Positions 11,821 to 21,339 of a DNA stretch of 64,000 nucleotides are shown here, piece after piece. The first letter of the stretch is position 1. Every line of letters begins with the position of its first letter. Source of the DNA: Hibiscus mutabilis (taxonomy: Eukaryota > Streptophyta > Magnoliopsida > Malvales > Malvaceae); contig CM033744.1 in NCBI GenBank assembly GCA_019671005.1, positions 9,540,128 to 9,604,127 on the forward strand. Reading direction: 5' to 3'. Both the position numbers and the translations under genes were made by a program. The notes under the pieces are model-generated. The model had not been told where the DNA came from. It saw only the letters and a program-made list of their open reading frames with translations, and did no database searches.

Positions 11821-12222
11821 ATAACTTCTTGATAGTTTACACCCCTTACATGAAATCCTAGGTCCGTCCCTGGGTTTAAGTCCAGTTTAATGCATTGAGC
11901 CACTATGAGATAGCATAAAAGATGATGTAATTAAGAGGATCACAACAAATTTCTAGTATATTTATAAAAAAAACACAATGGAAGGATGGATTGATATACT
12001 TTTCTGGTATTTATAGTAAACTCCAATATAAGCCATGTCTATATATATTCCACTTGAAAAAGGCAAATTGGGAGGAAATTGAAGTGTGGTTATCTAGGAG
12101 ATACAGAGCTTTGGCTTTTGGGAAACGGTGTTAGCCATTACGAGCTGCAAGGTTTACTTTTGATTTGACAAAATTTTTGGCGGGGGACCGCCTCCTCTAG
12201 GTCGTTCAGTCTATTCCTACAT
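11821..12222. other. Intergenic DNA, nothing recognised
   Basis: No coding, RNA or repeat signature could be supported. Weak plant-exon-like wording near 12090-12190 could be decayed CslE flank. Confidence 0.4.
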
Positions 12223-12347
12223 ATGGAATTAAAATATGGCTGCCCAGTAAAAGATATAATCACAGGTCTATACATACAACATCGGGGTTGGCGATCCGTC
12301 TACTTCAACCCTGGAAGCAAGGCTTTCCAAAAACTCTGTTTTCAAAG
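12223..12347 (+). pseudogene. CSLE: Cellulose synthase-like E exon fragment
   Basis: The frame reads KYGCPVKDIITGLYIQHRGW then RSVYFNPGSKAF, the family-wide TED-equivalent and QxxRW-upstream region of CslE/CslG glycosyltransferases. It ends at a GT donor (12348). Only this one exon's worth is recognisable. A second, independent copy of the same region lies in the longer CslE pseudogene at about 13987-14110, so this is a separate duplicate fragment. It cannot be functional alone. Confidence 0.75.
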
Positions 12348-12417
12348 GTACCTTTTTTGTCTAAAAAATATGTTTAGATTTAGTTTTGGTTTCCTTTTTT
12401 ATGTCGAACAATAATCA

Positions 12418-12628
12418 TTTATCTCTTTTCGGTGCCATTTTCTATACCCAACACTAGAAAATAAATTCTAAGTCGTAACTCTAAATTCTAAATCTTAAAA
12501 TTTAAATCTTAAACCCTAGAAATACACACTACTTCAAATTCTCTAAACTCTAAACCTAAACTTTAACCATAGACCTAAACCTAAATTTTTAATGTGAGAT
12601 ATAGATAAAAACACCGAAAAGAGATAAA
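12418..12628. mobile_element. MITE with 17-base perfect terminal inverted repeats
   Basis: The left end TTTATCTCTTTTCGGTG is the exact reverse complement of the right end CACCGAAAAGAGATAAA. The 177-base core is a degenerate array of CTAAA/CCTAAA-type words ('aaattctaaatcttaaaccc'). It carries no open frame. It sits between the CslE exon fragment and the longer CslE remnant. Confidence 0.75.
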
Positions 12629-13303
12629 AAAAATTCTCAGATATTATGCCCTTGAATCCTATCATTTGCATATGTTGTGAAGGCATAATTCAAGGTTCGC
12701 TAAATGATCAACAGATGTGGATGTTTTGATGTTTTTAGTCTCTAATTTGTTTTTATCAAATTTGAACATGTTTCTCAACTGATGTAGGATAACTATGTAA
12801 TTACAATTTTTTTACTATAAATTTTTTCTGATTTAATCCATCAACTTTGTATGATTTTTTGTTTCTTCGACCTTTTTTCATTCTAAGTCCAAGTTCAACC
12901 AAGTTGAACCACATGCTCCTTAATCATTGTAGAATACATATTTAACTTTAATTTTTCTATTTATAGTTTGATCCTTTAACTGAAACTCTTCGTAAGTTAT
13001 TTCTTTCTATCAATTTTGTTCGTCAATCAATGAAAGATTGCATGATCCTTTCCCAACCCCAAATATTTCTTTGGATGAAATTAAAACAACCAACAAGACT
13101 TCCTAAAAGTTTTTTGAATAAAGTTTATAAGGCTGTAATTTATAGGTCAAATTATAATTTTTGTCCCCTTATCATTTTTTACTTGAGGTTATTATTAATG
13201 TTATTCTTTAGTAAAAATCATTAACACAGTGAAAAATTATTTTATCAAATGAATTTTTTTTACAATGTTGTAATCACTCGTATGTTGTACCATAAATGTT
13301 GAA
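12629..13303. other. Non-coding stretch between the two CslE remnants
   Basis: It is AT-rich and intron-like, with no gene, RNA or clear repeat visible. Confidence 0.4.
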
Positions 13304-14946
13304 GTGAAATCGTTACGGAGTTTGAATCTCGATGTTTACATTGAACAGATAAGAGTGTCTTCCGACATCAGTGATGCACCGTTTATCCTTAACGTGGACA
13401 GCGACATGTATTCAAATAATTCGGAAGCAGTCAGAGATGCTTTGTGCTTTTTCTTGGATGAAGAGAAAGGACATGAGATTACTTATGTACAATACCCACA
13501 GAGCTTTGATAACCTCGTCGAAAATGATATTTATGGTAATTGCTTGAGACTTTTAAATGAGGTGAGCATCAAATAACGAATGGAAAATTTCTCGAAACAT
13601 TTAATATTTCGATTCAAATTGATGCTTTGGGATGTCCAATGTCCATACATGAGGGTGGAGGAAGCAGGGTTTGATGGGAATGTAGGAGCTTGCTACTTTA
13701 GAACTAGATGCTTCCATAGAAGAGAAACTCTTTGTGGAGTGAAGTACATGAAGGATTTCAAGGTTGAATGAAAGCCAATCGAAAATGACAGAATCACAAA
13801 ACAAAGTGCAACTATCCTGGAACAGAATGCCAAAGCTCTTGCAAGTTGTACTTTTGAGGAAAATACACAATGGGGAAATAAGGTATTTTTTTATTCGAAC
13901 GATTGTGTTATAAAATACGTGCATTGTTGCATAACTCGAACCAAATATGCCCGAAGATGACTTTGACACAATATGATTCCTTGCAGGTGGGATTTAAGTA
14001 TGGGAGTACAGCGAATGATATACTCACAGGATTGGCCATACACAGCAGAGGTTAGTGATCAGTGTACTTCAATCCCGAAAGGAAATCCTTCTTAGGAGTT
14101 GCTGCAACAACATTTCTACAAACTTTGGTACAACTTTGGTACAACATAAGAGATGAGACGAAGGTGAATTTCAAAATTTTCTATCACAACATTACCCGTT
14201 CGCGTAAGGACGTCGAAAGATGCCCCTCAAACTTCAACTTTCTTACTGCGTTTACTTGTTGTATGCTGTAAACTCTTTGCCTACCATGTATTATGTTATA
14301 ATGCCATACTTTTGCCTGCTCAAGGGCATCTCTTTGGTTCCAAAGATATGAAAATCATCCTCAAATCGAGTTTAAAAAAATTATTTTCCAATGAGTGAGT
14401 GTCTAACAATGAATCTTTTTCCCGAACCACAACTAGATGTCAAGCTCTTGGGGACTGCCATTTCTGTTTGCCATCCTTGTCAACTGAGCATACAGCTTTG
14501 TGGAGTTTGTAAGGTGTGGAGACACTATCCGAGGTTGGTTGAATGAACAAAGGATATGGATGTTCAAAAGAACAACATCCCACTTCTTCACCTTTGTAAA
14601 CAATATCATGAGGCTATGTGGGTTTTCTAAGTCGACGTTTATCATCACCAGAAAGGTGACGGATGAATACGGGTATCATAGATACGAGTAAGAGGTCATA
14701 GAATTTGGGACTACTTCACCAATGTTCACAATTTTAACAACACTTGCCTTATTCAATATGTTAAGCTTCATTGGAGGAATAAAAAAGGTTGCCTTGAATG
14801 ATGTTCATACGAAGGTGTTAGACATATTTGGTTTGTAGATCTTTCTCTGTTTCCTATTTGTTCTTTTAAACCTACCAATTTATCAAGGGATGTTCATTCG
14901 AAAGGACGACAGCAAAATGCCTGCCTCTGTAACATATCAATCATTT

Positions 14947-14951
14947 ACCGT
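14947..14951. repeat. Target-site duplication (left), ACCGT
   Basis: ACCGT here is repeated at 20640-20644, immediately outside the two LTRs of the Copia element. Removing the element and one copy restores a continuous CslE reading frame. Confidence 0.9.
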
Positions 14952-15217
14952 TGTAAAAATCAGAGAACCTTTTAGAGTGTTTCTCTGTTAAATCTTATTC
15001 ACAAATGTTGTACAATAGTCTTTTTATAGGCTTTACAAGTAGTTTACCTAGAGTAGTCTACCTAAGAGATAGAACTCTTTATCCTTTAATGAGATGGAGT
15101 TTATCTAGGTTTAAACTCTTACATTCAAAGTATTAGATGAGATAAGATAAGATTACAACACTTAATTTACAATAAATAAATAAACCTAAGTTAAACTTAT
15201 CTTATCTACAACTAACA
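14952..15217 (-). repeat. Copia 3' LTR
   Basis: Starts TGTAAAAATCAGAGAACC and ends CTACAACTAACA. It matches 20373-20639 over its length. Confidence 0.9.
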
Positions 15218-15231
15218 CTCCCCCTCAATCT
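15218..15231 (-). other. Copia polypurine tract
   Basis: The minus strand reads GATTGAGGGGGAG directly before the 3' LTR, the expected place of the plus-strand primer. Confidence 0.8.
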
Positions 15232-16997
15232 GGTGAGTATACGTTGTATAGTCCTAGCTTGGATGTGAATTCATCAAAGGTTGCTTTTGGTGGAGCCTTG
15301 ATAAGCACATCTGCTAGCTGCTCTTCAGTGGGTACATAAGATAAATCTGCTATTTCACCATTAACCTTTTCTGAGATGAAATGTTGGTCAATCTCCACAC
15401 GTTTTGTTCTATCATGGTGGACTGGATTCTTAGCAATCCTGATGGCAGATTTATTATCACATAAAATCTTGAGTTTTTTACTTTGATTCATCTCCAATTC
15501 TTTCAATGGTCTCTGCAGCCAAATGCCTTCACAGATTCCTAGTGCTAATGCTTTGTATTCGGCTTCAGCACAACTTTAGAAACAACATATTGTTTCTTGC
15601 TTCTCCAGGTCACTAAGTTTCCCCAAATAAATGTGCAATAGCCACTAGTCGACCTCCTTTCTGTTAACTCTCCAGCCCAACTGGAATCGGTGTAGACTTT
15701 CACTATTCTGTCTTCGGTTTTCCTAAAGAATAAACCATGACTTGGAGTCTTTTTTAAGTATCTCAATATTCTGTATGCAGCCTCAAGGTGTTCTTCTCTA
15801 GGATCTATCATATGTTGGCTTACAATACTAACAGAAAAACCTATATATGGTCTTGTCAAAGATAGGTATATAAGTTTTCCAACCAATCTTTGACACTGCT
15901 CTTTATCTACTCAAACTCTTTTCTTCAGCTTCAAGTTTATCTCTATTGGAGTATCTATAGGTTTGCACCCCAACATTCCAGTCTCGGATAGGAGGTTCAG
16001 AATGTATTTTCTTTGATTAATAACCAAACCTTTGCTTGATCTTACCACCTCCATTCCCAGGAAATACCTCAAGCTTCCCAAGTCCTTTGTCTCAAACTCA
16101 CTACTTAGTAGATTCTTCAAATTTCTAATCTCACTGAGATCATCTCCGGTGATTATTATGTCATCAACATAAACAATCAAGATTACCCTTTTTCTGCTAG
16201 GTGTCATCTTGATGAAGAGTGTATGATCAGCTTGACTTTGCTTAAACCTATTTCTCAAAATAGCTTTGGTAAATCTCTCAAACCAGGCCCTAGGTGATTG
16301 CTTTAGAGGCCATAGAGAGATTTTTCCAGTTTGCACACTCTTTGATCTCTCATTTCTTTTTTCACTATTGGAGGAATACTCATGTAGACTTCTTCTTCTA
16401 GCCTTCCATTAAGGAAATCATTTTTCACATCTAACTGATGAAGTCCCCATCCTTCATTGACTGCCAAACTGAGTAGAACTCTAATTGTGTTGAGTTTGGC
16501 CACAGGAGCAAAGGTCTCCTTGTAATCACTGCCATATGTCTGTGTGAAACCCCTGGCCACAAGTCTCGCCTTGTATCTATCCATGCTGCCATAGGAGTTG
16601 TATTTCACTACAAATACCCATTTACACCCTACAAGCTTCTTTCCTTGTGGCAAATCAACCATGGTCCAAGTTCCATTCTTTTCCAAAGCTTCAATCTCTT
16701 CTTCTACTACTGATTTCTTCCATCTAGGATCCTTGAGAGCCTCTTCTACAGTTGCTAAAATTTGTATCTCGTTTAAGCTGACTGTAAAGGCTTTAAAAGA
16801 AGACATTAAATTCCCATAAGAAACAAATCTCTAGATAGGATGTTTTGTACATTCTCTAACACCCTTCCTCTTAGCAACAGGTAACTCATCATGATCCACA
16901 TTAGAAGTAGAAACTTGGGATAATTCATTACCTTCATCACCTCCATTACCTTCCACATTTTCAGAGGCAATTGGACTCAGTTACAATTCTCGGCATA
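15225..16997 (-). pseudogene. Copia reverse transcriptase and RNase H remnant
   Basis: From the upstream side, 16806-16303 carries GCKWVFVVKYNSYGSMDRYK, RLVARGFTQTYG and QLDVKNDFLNG. 16336-15911 carries KQSPRAWFERF and the catalytic YVDDIIITGDD, then KDLGSLRYFLGMEV. 15886-15545 continues with VGKLIYLSLTRP and STSGYCTF. 15506-15225 has the RNase H tail (LCDNKSAIRIAKNP, and KTKRVEID-like KRVEIDQHFI). One-base frame changes lie near 16310 and 15900 and another break near 15545, so the polyprotein is not translatable. The last codons overlap the PPT. Confidence 0.85.
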
Positions 16998-17002
16998 TGT
17001 AG
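16998..17002. repeat. Target-site duplication (left), TGTAG
   Basis: TGTAG is repeated at 18653-18657 on the other side of the nested element. Confidence 0.9.
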
Positions 17003-17386
17003 TGTGAGAAAGGGGCCATGTTGGCTGGAGAAGATGAATGCCGGTGAACAATGAACAATAAAATATGAAAAGCTACAATTTAACAATAGAACAAAAATAA
17101 TATTTTCAACAGAGAACAATGTGTTTCTCTATATTTTCTCTTATTCTTCTTAATCAAATGTGTATGAGATAAGCCTTTAAATAGGTTGATACAGAGTTTC
17201 AGTATAACTAAAATTATACTTTTATCTATAATTTAAATAATATTTATCCTTAATTTAAATAAGACTTCTAGTAAATCTAAACTACTAACTTAGAAATTAA
17301 CTCTAATTACACATTAAATTAAACTTTAACACTTCTTGTCAACTTACACTCCCCCTCAAGCTCTAACACTTCTTGGATAACTTACA
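17003..17386 (-). repeat. 3' LTR of the nested element
   Basis: Begins TGTGAGAAAGGGGCCATG and ends TTGGATAACTTACA. Near its 3' edge in plus orientation it contains an internal copy of the PPT, CTCCCCCTCAAGCT (about 17348), so the LTR ends in a roughly 38-base tandem duplication. Confidence 0.85.
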
Positions 17387-17400
17387 CTCCCCCTCAAGCT
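17387..17400 (-). other. Polypurine tract of the nested element
   Basis: AGCTTGAGGGGGAG on the minus strand directly abuts the LTR. Confidence 0.75.
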
Positions 17401-17854
17401 GGTGAGCAAGTGTAGTAGAGCACCAGCTTCGATCTTGGATGTGATGCCCTGCTCATATTTCTTTGCTGTTTTTTAGGGAAAATCTCCCCTTTTTTGGGAC
17501 CCATTGAGTTGAACAGCTAGGACATACTCATGCTATTCTTTGAACGGCTATTGTTGAAAATTTGCAAACGATGTTGCTGGTTTCTGCATCCTTCTTGAGA
17601 TGTCTACCAACTTTACTGTTGTTATTGGTTTTTGCACCCTCCTTAGATTTCTTCTAGCTTTCCTCTGTCAGTGATGATCTTTTTCAGGTTTTTGCATCTT
17701 CTGAGATGTCTTCCAGCTTTTTCTGTCATTCACAGACTAAGTAGCTGCTTCCATTCAACAATGATCACAAGAATCTACACTTCCCTCAAGCTGGTAGTTG
17801 CACAAACTAGAATTCCAGCTTGGATCTTTGATGTAGAATCTCTTAAAAAATATT

Positions 17855-18060
17855 ATCTAGTTTTTAAGGCTAAACTAGAACCTCTTCTCCTATCTTTTAT
17901 AATCGATGGCTGAGATAGAACCAGATAGTTTTTAAGGCTAAACTATAACATTTCCTTATCTTTTACAATGGATGGCTAAGATAGAACCAAATAGTTTTTA
18001 AGGCTAAACTATAACCTTTTTATATTTCTTTTTGATTGGTTAAGATAGAACCATTAAATA
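17855..18060. repeat. Three-copy tandem repeat in the nested element
   Basis: A unit of about 65-70 bases starting TAGTTTTTAAGGCTAAACTA and ending GATAGAACCA is present three times (17858, 17927, 17992), with small differences. Confidence 0.8.
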
Positions 18061-18253
18061 GAGAACAAAATAACAAAATTAAACGAGTAGAAATTTCACC
18101 ATAGATGTAAGATTCCAACAAGTGAGAAGCCAAGGAACGAGCGTGGCCTAATGACAACAACGGAAAAAATGATATGCATCTAAAAAAAATCAGATAGTCA
18201 ATTTGATTCAGATCAGAGATGACAGCAGTGATGACGACATCAGGATCGTTGTT

Positions 18254-18267
18254 GGCTCATGATACCA
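18254..18267 (-). other. Primer-binding site of the nested element
   Basis: TGGTATCATGAGCC on the minus strand follows the CA end of the 18268-18652 LTR. Confidence 0.8.
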
Positions 18268-18652
18268 TGTGAGAAAGGGGCCATGTTGGCTGGAGAAGAT
18301 GAATGCCGGTGAACAATGAACAATAAAATATGAAAAGCTACAGTTTAACAATAGAACAAAAATAATATTTTCAACATAGAACAATATGTTTCTCTGTATT
18401 TTCTTATTATTCTTCTTAATCAAATGTGTATGAGATAAGCCTTTAAATAGGCTGATACAGAGTTTCAGTATAACTAAAATTATACTTTTATCTATAATTT
18501 AAATAATATTTATCCCTAATTTAAATAAGACTTCTAGTAAATCTAAACTACTGACTTAGAAATAAACTCTAATTACACATTAAATTAAACTTTAACACTT
18601 CTTGTCAACTTACACTCCCCCTCAAGCTCTAACACTTCTTGGATAACTTACA
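18268..18652 (-). repeat. 5' LTR of the nested element
   Basis: Same sequence family and ends as 17003-17386, including the embedded PPT copy. It is followed by TSD copy TGTAG (18653-18657). Confidence 0.85.
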
Positions 18653-18657
18653 TGTAG

Positions 18658-19872
18658 ATTGTAAGATGGCCTTTGGAATAGATTTCTTCCTCCTTTTGTA
18701 GACCCTCAGCTCTTTACTCTGAAGTTGTGGAGTTTGAGTTCTTTGAGGGGTCATAGAAATAGATTTGGGACTTTCTGGAGGTGTAGTACTCACTAGATGA
18801 ATAGGTCGAGGACTGGTAGAATTTATTGGTGTTGATGATGGCAAAGAGGTTGTAGGAAGAGTAAAGGTAACTACACAGGAAGAAACTGGTCATGCTGGAA
18901 AAAATATGAAGGCTGAAATTCATCAAAGTTCCCCCATTCTTTAGTGAAGAATACCCTAAAAAGAGACACTTAATTGCTCGAGGATCAAGCCTAGAAGGAC
19001 TATTATTATGGACATAAGCAGTGCACCCAAAAACTCTCAAGGGAAGGATAGATGACATAGGTTTAAAATCAGGATAACTATCCAGAAAAACTGACCTTGG
19101 GGTTTGAAATTTTCGAACTTTACTAGGCATTCTATTAATTAGATAGATTATTGTCAAGAGAGCCTTACCCCAATATTGTTTAGGTACATTATGAGAGAAA
19201 AAGCAAAGACCTAGTGACTTCTAAAAGATGTATGTTTTTTTCTTTTTGCTATCTCATTTTGTTGTGGGTGTCCACACAAGAACTAATCTGAACAATTCTC
19301 TTCTCTCGAAAGAAAGATCCCAATGTTTTTGTAAAATACTCTCCCCCATTATCTGATTGAAAAATCTAAATTTGACTCTGAAATTAAGTCACTACCATAT
19401 CATAAAATATCCTAAAGATTTGCTCTACCTCATATTTTTCTTTCATTAAATAGGTCTATGTAGTACGAGAATGGTCATCAATAAAGGTGATGAACCATTG
19501 ACAACCATTTATATTCTTTGCCTTAGAAGGGCCCCAAATATCACTGTGGATAAGAGAAAACAGTTTAGAAGACTTATAGACAGATGGCAAATAAGAATTC
19601 TTGGTATGCTTAGCAAGTTGATAGATATCACAATGAAAGGATTGTGGCTTGTTATGGAGAAACAATGTAGGAAACAACTTTGCTAAATAATAAAAGGTGG
19701 GATGGCCTAACCGAAAATGCCATAGCATAACATCATTGGTGTTTTCAGAAGTTGAAACTAAAGAAGAAGACAAACTACTGGAATTTTGAGTGGGAGAGGG
19801 AAGCGGCTCTCCATGAAGCACATAGAGCCCACCATACAGTCCAGCATTGCCAATCTTCTTCCTCGAGCCCAT
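18658..19872 (-). pseudogene. Copia integrase remnant
   Basis: 19872-19456 has the GAG-pre-integrase finger (LWHFRLGHPTFYYLAKLFP then FHCDIYQLAKHTKN) and the first core block (LIHSDIWGPSK, then FITFIDDHSRT). One zinc-finger Cys is Tyr, fitting G-to-A. 19455-19158 is frame-broken core. 19157-18714 holds the C-terminal block (TIIYLINRMPS, RVFGCTAYVH, DPRAIKCLFLGYSS). The gene then breaks at the nested element and continues at 16997 into reverse transcriptase. Confidence 0.8.
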
Positions 19873-19875
19873 TGC

Positions 19876-20363
19876 CTACAATTCACAATTGTTGAAAGTA
19901 AATTTAGTCACACATTTTAAATCATTGGACAGCTTACTGACAAAAAGGAGATTGCATGTCAACTCTGGTACAAAAAGGACATCTTTTAATCGTATATTTT
20001 CATTTATTACTACAAAACCACTCCCTGCAATAGGTGATAAACCATCTACTGTGCATATAGAAGAGCAAGAAGATATGGTTTGAAATGTGTGAAACAGCCC
20101 TCTGTCCCCAGTCATATGATCAAAGGCTCTTTAGTCAATTGTCCACGATGGTGCAGCGATGCTGGTGTTAAAAAACAGTCTACCTTTGTTACCTTCATGA
20201 GCCGTGAGGGTAATAAACACTGGAGAAGCATCATTAATGCTTAAAGAGAAAGGACAACCAGCAACAGACTGGAGTTTACTAGTTCCAAAATTTTGTTCTA
20301 AATCGACAGGATTTGTCATAGTAGCTAGGGCTAAAGATGGCAATAAGGATCGATTAGCCTAAA
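19876..20363 (-). pseudogene. Copia gag end and protease remnant
   Basis: The frame just after the PBS reads SLALATMTNPV..., an end-of-gag spacer, then PSWTID followed by a stop and DHMTGDRGLFHTF. Copia proteases have an Asp-Ser-Gly at this point; here it is Asp-stop-Arg, so the active site is destroyed. LKDVLFVPELTCNLLFVSKL follows as in other Copia elements. The capsid and zinc-knuckle parts of gag are absent. Confidence 0.75.
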
Positions 20364-20372
20364 CTGATACCA
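20364..20372 (-). other. Copia primer-binding site
   Basis: TGGTATCAG on the minus strand directly follows the LTR end, complementary to initiator-Met tRNA. Confidence 0.8.
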
Positions 20373-20639
20373 TGTAGAAATCAGAGAACCTTTTAGAGTG
20401 TTTCTCTATTAAATTTTATCCACAAATGTTGTACAAGAGTAGTCCTTTTATAGGCTTTACAAGTAGTTTACTTATAGTAGTCTACCTAAGAGATATAACT
20501 CTTATCATTTAATGAGATAGAGTTTATCTAGGTTTAAACTCTTAAATTCAAACTATAGATGAGATAAGATAAGATTACAACACTTAATTTACAATAAATA
20601 AATAAACCTAAGTTAAAATTATCTTATCTACAACTAACA
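20373..20639 (-). repeat. Copia 5' LTR
   Basis: Starts TGTAGAAATCAGAGAACC, ends CTACAACTAACA and is followed by the TSD copy ACCGT (20640-20644). Confidence 0.9.
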
Positions 20640-20677
20640 ACCGTAGCTCTATTAGCCTGCACAATTGCCATGTACTA

Positions 20678-21339
20678 GATTCATGCCAAGCAAGATGTCT
20701 CTTCTTATAAGACACATTTTTTCGAATAAAACACATGGAAATAAGATTTAAATTACTACGAAAGTCCCAAGCAGTACTATGAAAGTAAGCAACCATTAAA
20801 AAAAGTTCTATTAACTGAAGTACCTTTCTTATTGATCATATAAATCACAGATAGGCTTTAGATCTCCATCCCAAATTTGTTTGCATAAACTGAACCAGAG
20901 GGTTCCAGTTTTCTGCCAATATCTTTTTAACAGCAACACTTGTTCTAAACAGATGATTGAAGGCCAACGATACCTGCTCAAAGTCAATGAATCAAATGTT
21001 AGTCTGTTGCACATTCATGCAGGCAGGCAGCATTAGACCTGACAATCCATATATTAGTTCGAATCATATTTTCGTGCTGTATATTTTATTTATTTTTCAT
21101 GTGTCATCTTGTGTCGTGTTCAAAATTACAAGGCCTATGCTTCAGCTTCACAAAGGAACTATGGCAAGCTTCTGAATCATTCATTCTATACCACAGCTAC
21201 ATTCCAGAACTGCCCTACAGCTACTAACTTGATTTCAGCATTACAAGATGAAACTCATTTTGGAAAAACTAAGCTATTGACAAACTGATGACCTAAGAAA
21301 ACAAAAGTTGACAAACTATATATTTACCACATCCAACCC
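20678..21339. other. Intergenic DNA between CslE and SOD remnants
   Basis: No supported gene or repeat. Expected last-exon wording of the SOD gene was looked for on the minus strand and not found. Confidence 0.4.

Larger units (their letters stand above)
17003..18652 (-). mobile_element. Small non-autonomous LTR retrotransposon nested in the Copia element
   Basis: It has 384- and 385-base LTRs, a PBS on the minus strand (TGGTATCATGAGCC, 18267-18254), a PPT (17387-17400), a TSD of TGTAG and an internal region of 881 bases with no protein motif. The first internal bases next to the PPT ('ctcaagctggtgagcaagtg ... ccagcttcgatcttggatg') resemble the pol end of Copia elements, so it looks like a deletion derivative of a Copia element that moves with borrowed proteins. 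The LTRs differ by roughly ten changes, fewer in proportion than the outer Copia LTRs, which agrees with the nesting order. Confidence 0.85.
14952..20639 (-). mobile_element. Ty1/Copia retrotransposon (gag-less, decayed)
   Basis: The element has 266- and 267-base LTRs (TG...CA), a PBS (20364-20372), a PPT (15218-15231) and a 5-base TSD, all on the minus strand. Coding order is protease, integrase, reverse transcriptase, RNase H, as in Copia. The PBS is followed almost at once by the end of gag and the protease, so most of gag is missing. By eye the two LTRs differ at roughly 16-18 positions. A smaller LTR element is nested inside (17003-18652). Confidence 0.9.
13304..20677 (+). pseudogene. 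CSLE: Cellulose synthase-like E (CslE) pseudogene, split by a Copia element
   Basis: CslE proteins are Golgi-type membrane glycosyltransferases of the cellulose synthase superfamily. Visible in order are: RVSSDISDAPFILNVDSDMY (13350s, catalytic-region DxD-like DSDMY), DALCFFLDEEKGHEI, NDIYGN (13520s), RCFHRRETLCG (13700s), KYGSTANDILTGLAIHSRG (14000), SVYFNPERKSFLGVA (14065), and a membrane-helix C-terminal part (SSSWGLPFLFAIL, VEFVRCGDTIRGW, then TTSPMFTILTTLALFNML, 14440-14830). The last coding block is interrupted at 14951 by a Copia element and resumes at 20640 with VALLACTIAMY and a stop at about 20677. In-frame TGA (13769) and TAG (14055) stand where Trp is expected, and several frameshifts are present. 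The N-terminal half is missing. Confidence 0.8.

Noticed and set aside
13601..13969. 122-codon minus-strand frame over the CslE remnant
   Set aside because: Lies opposite recognisable CslE exons and has no motif of its own.
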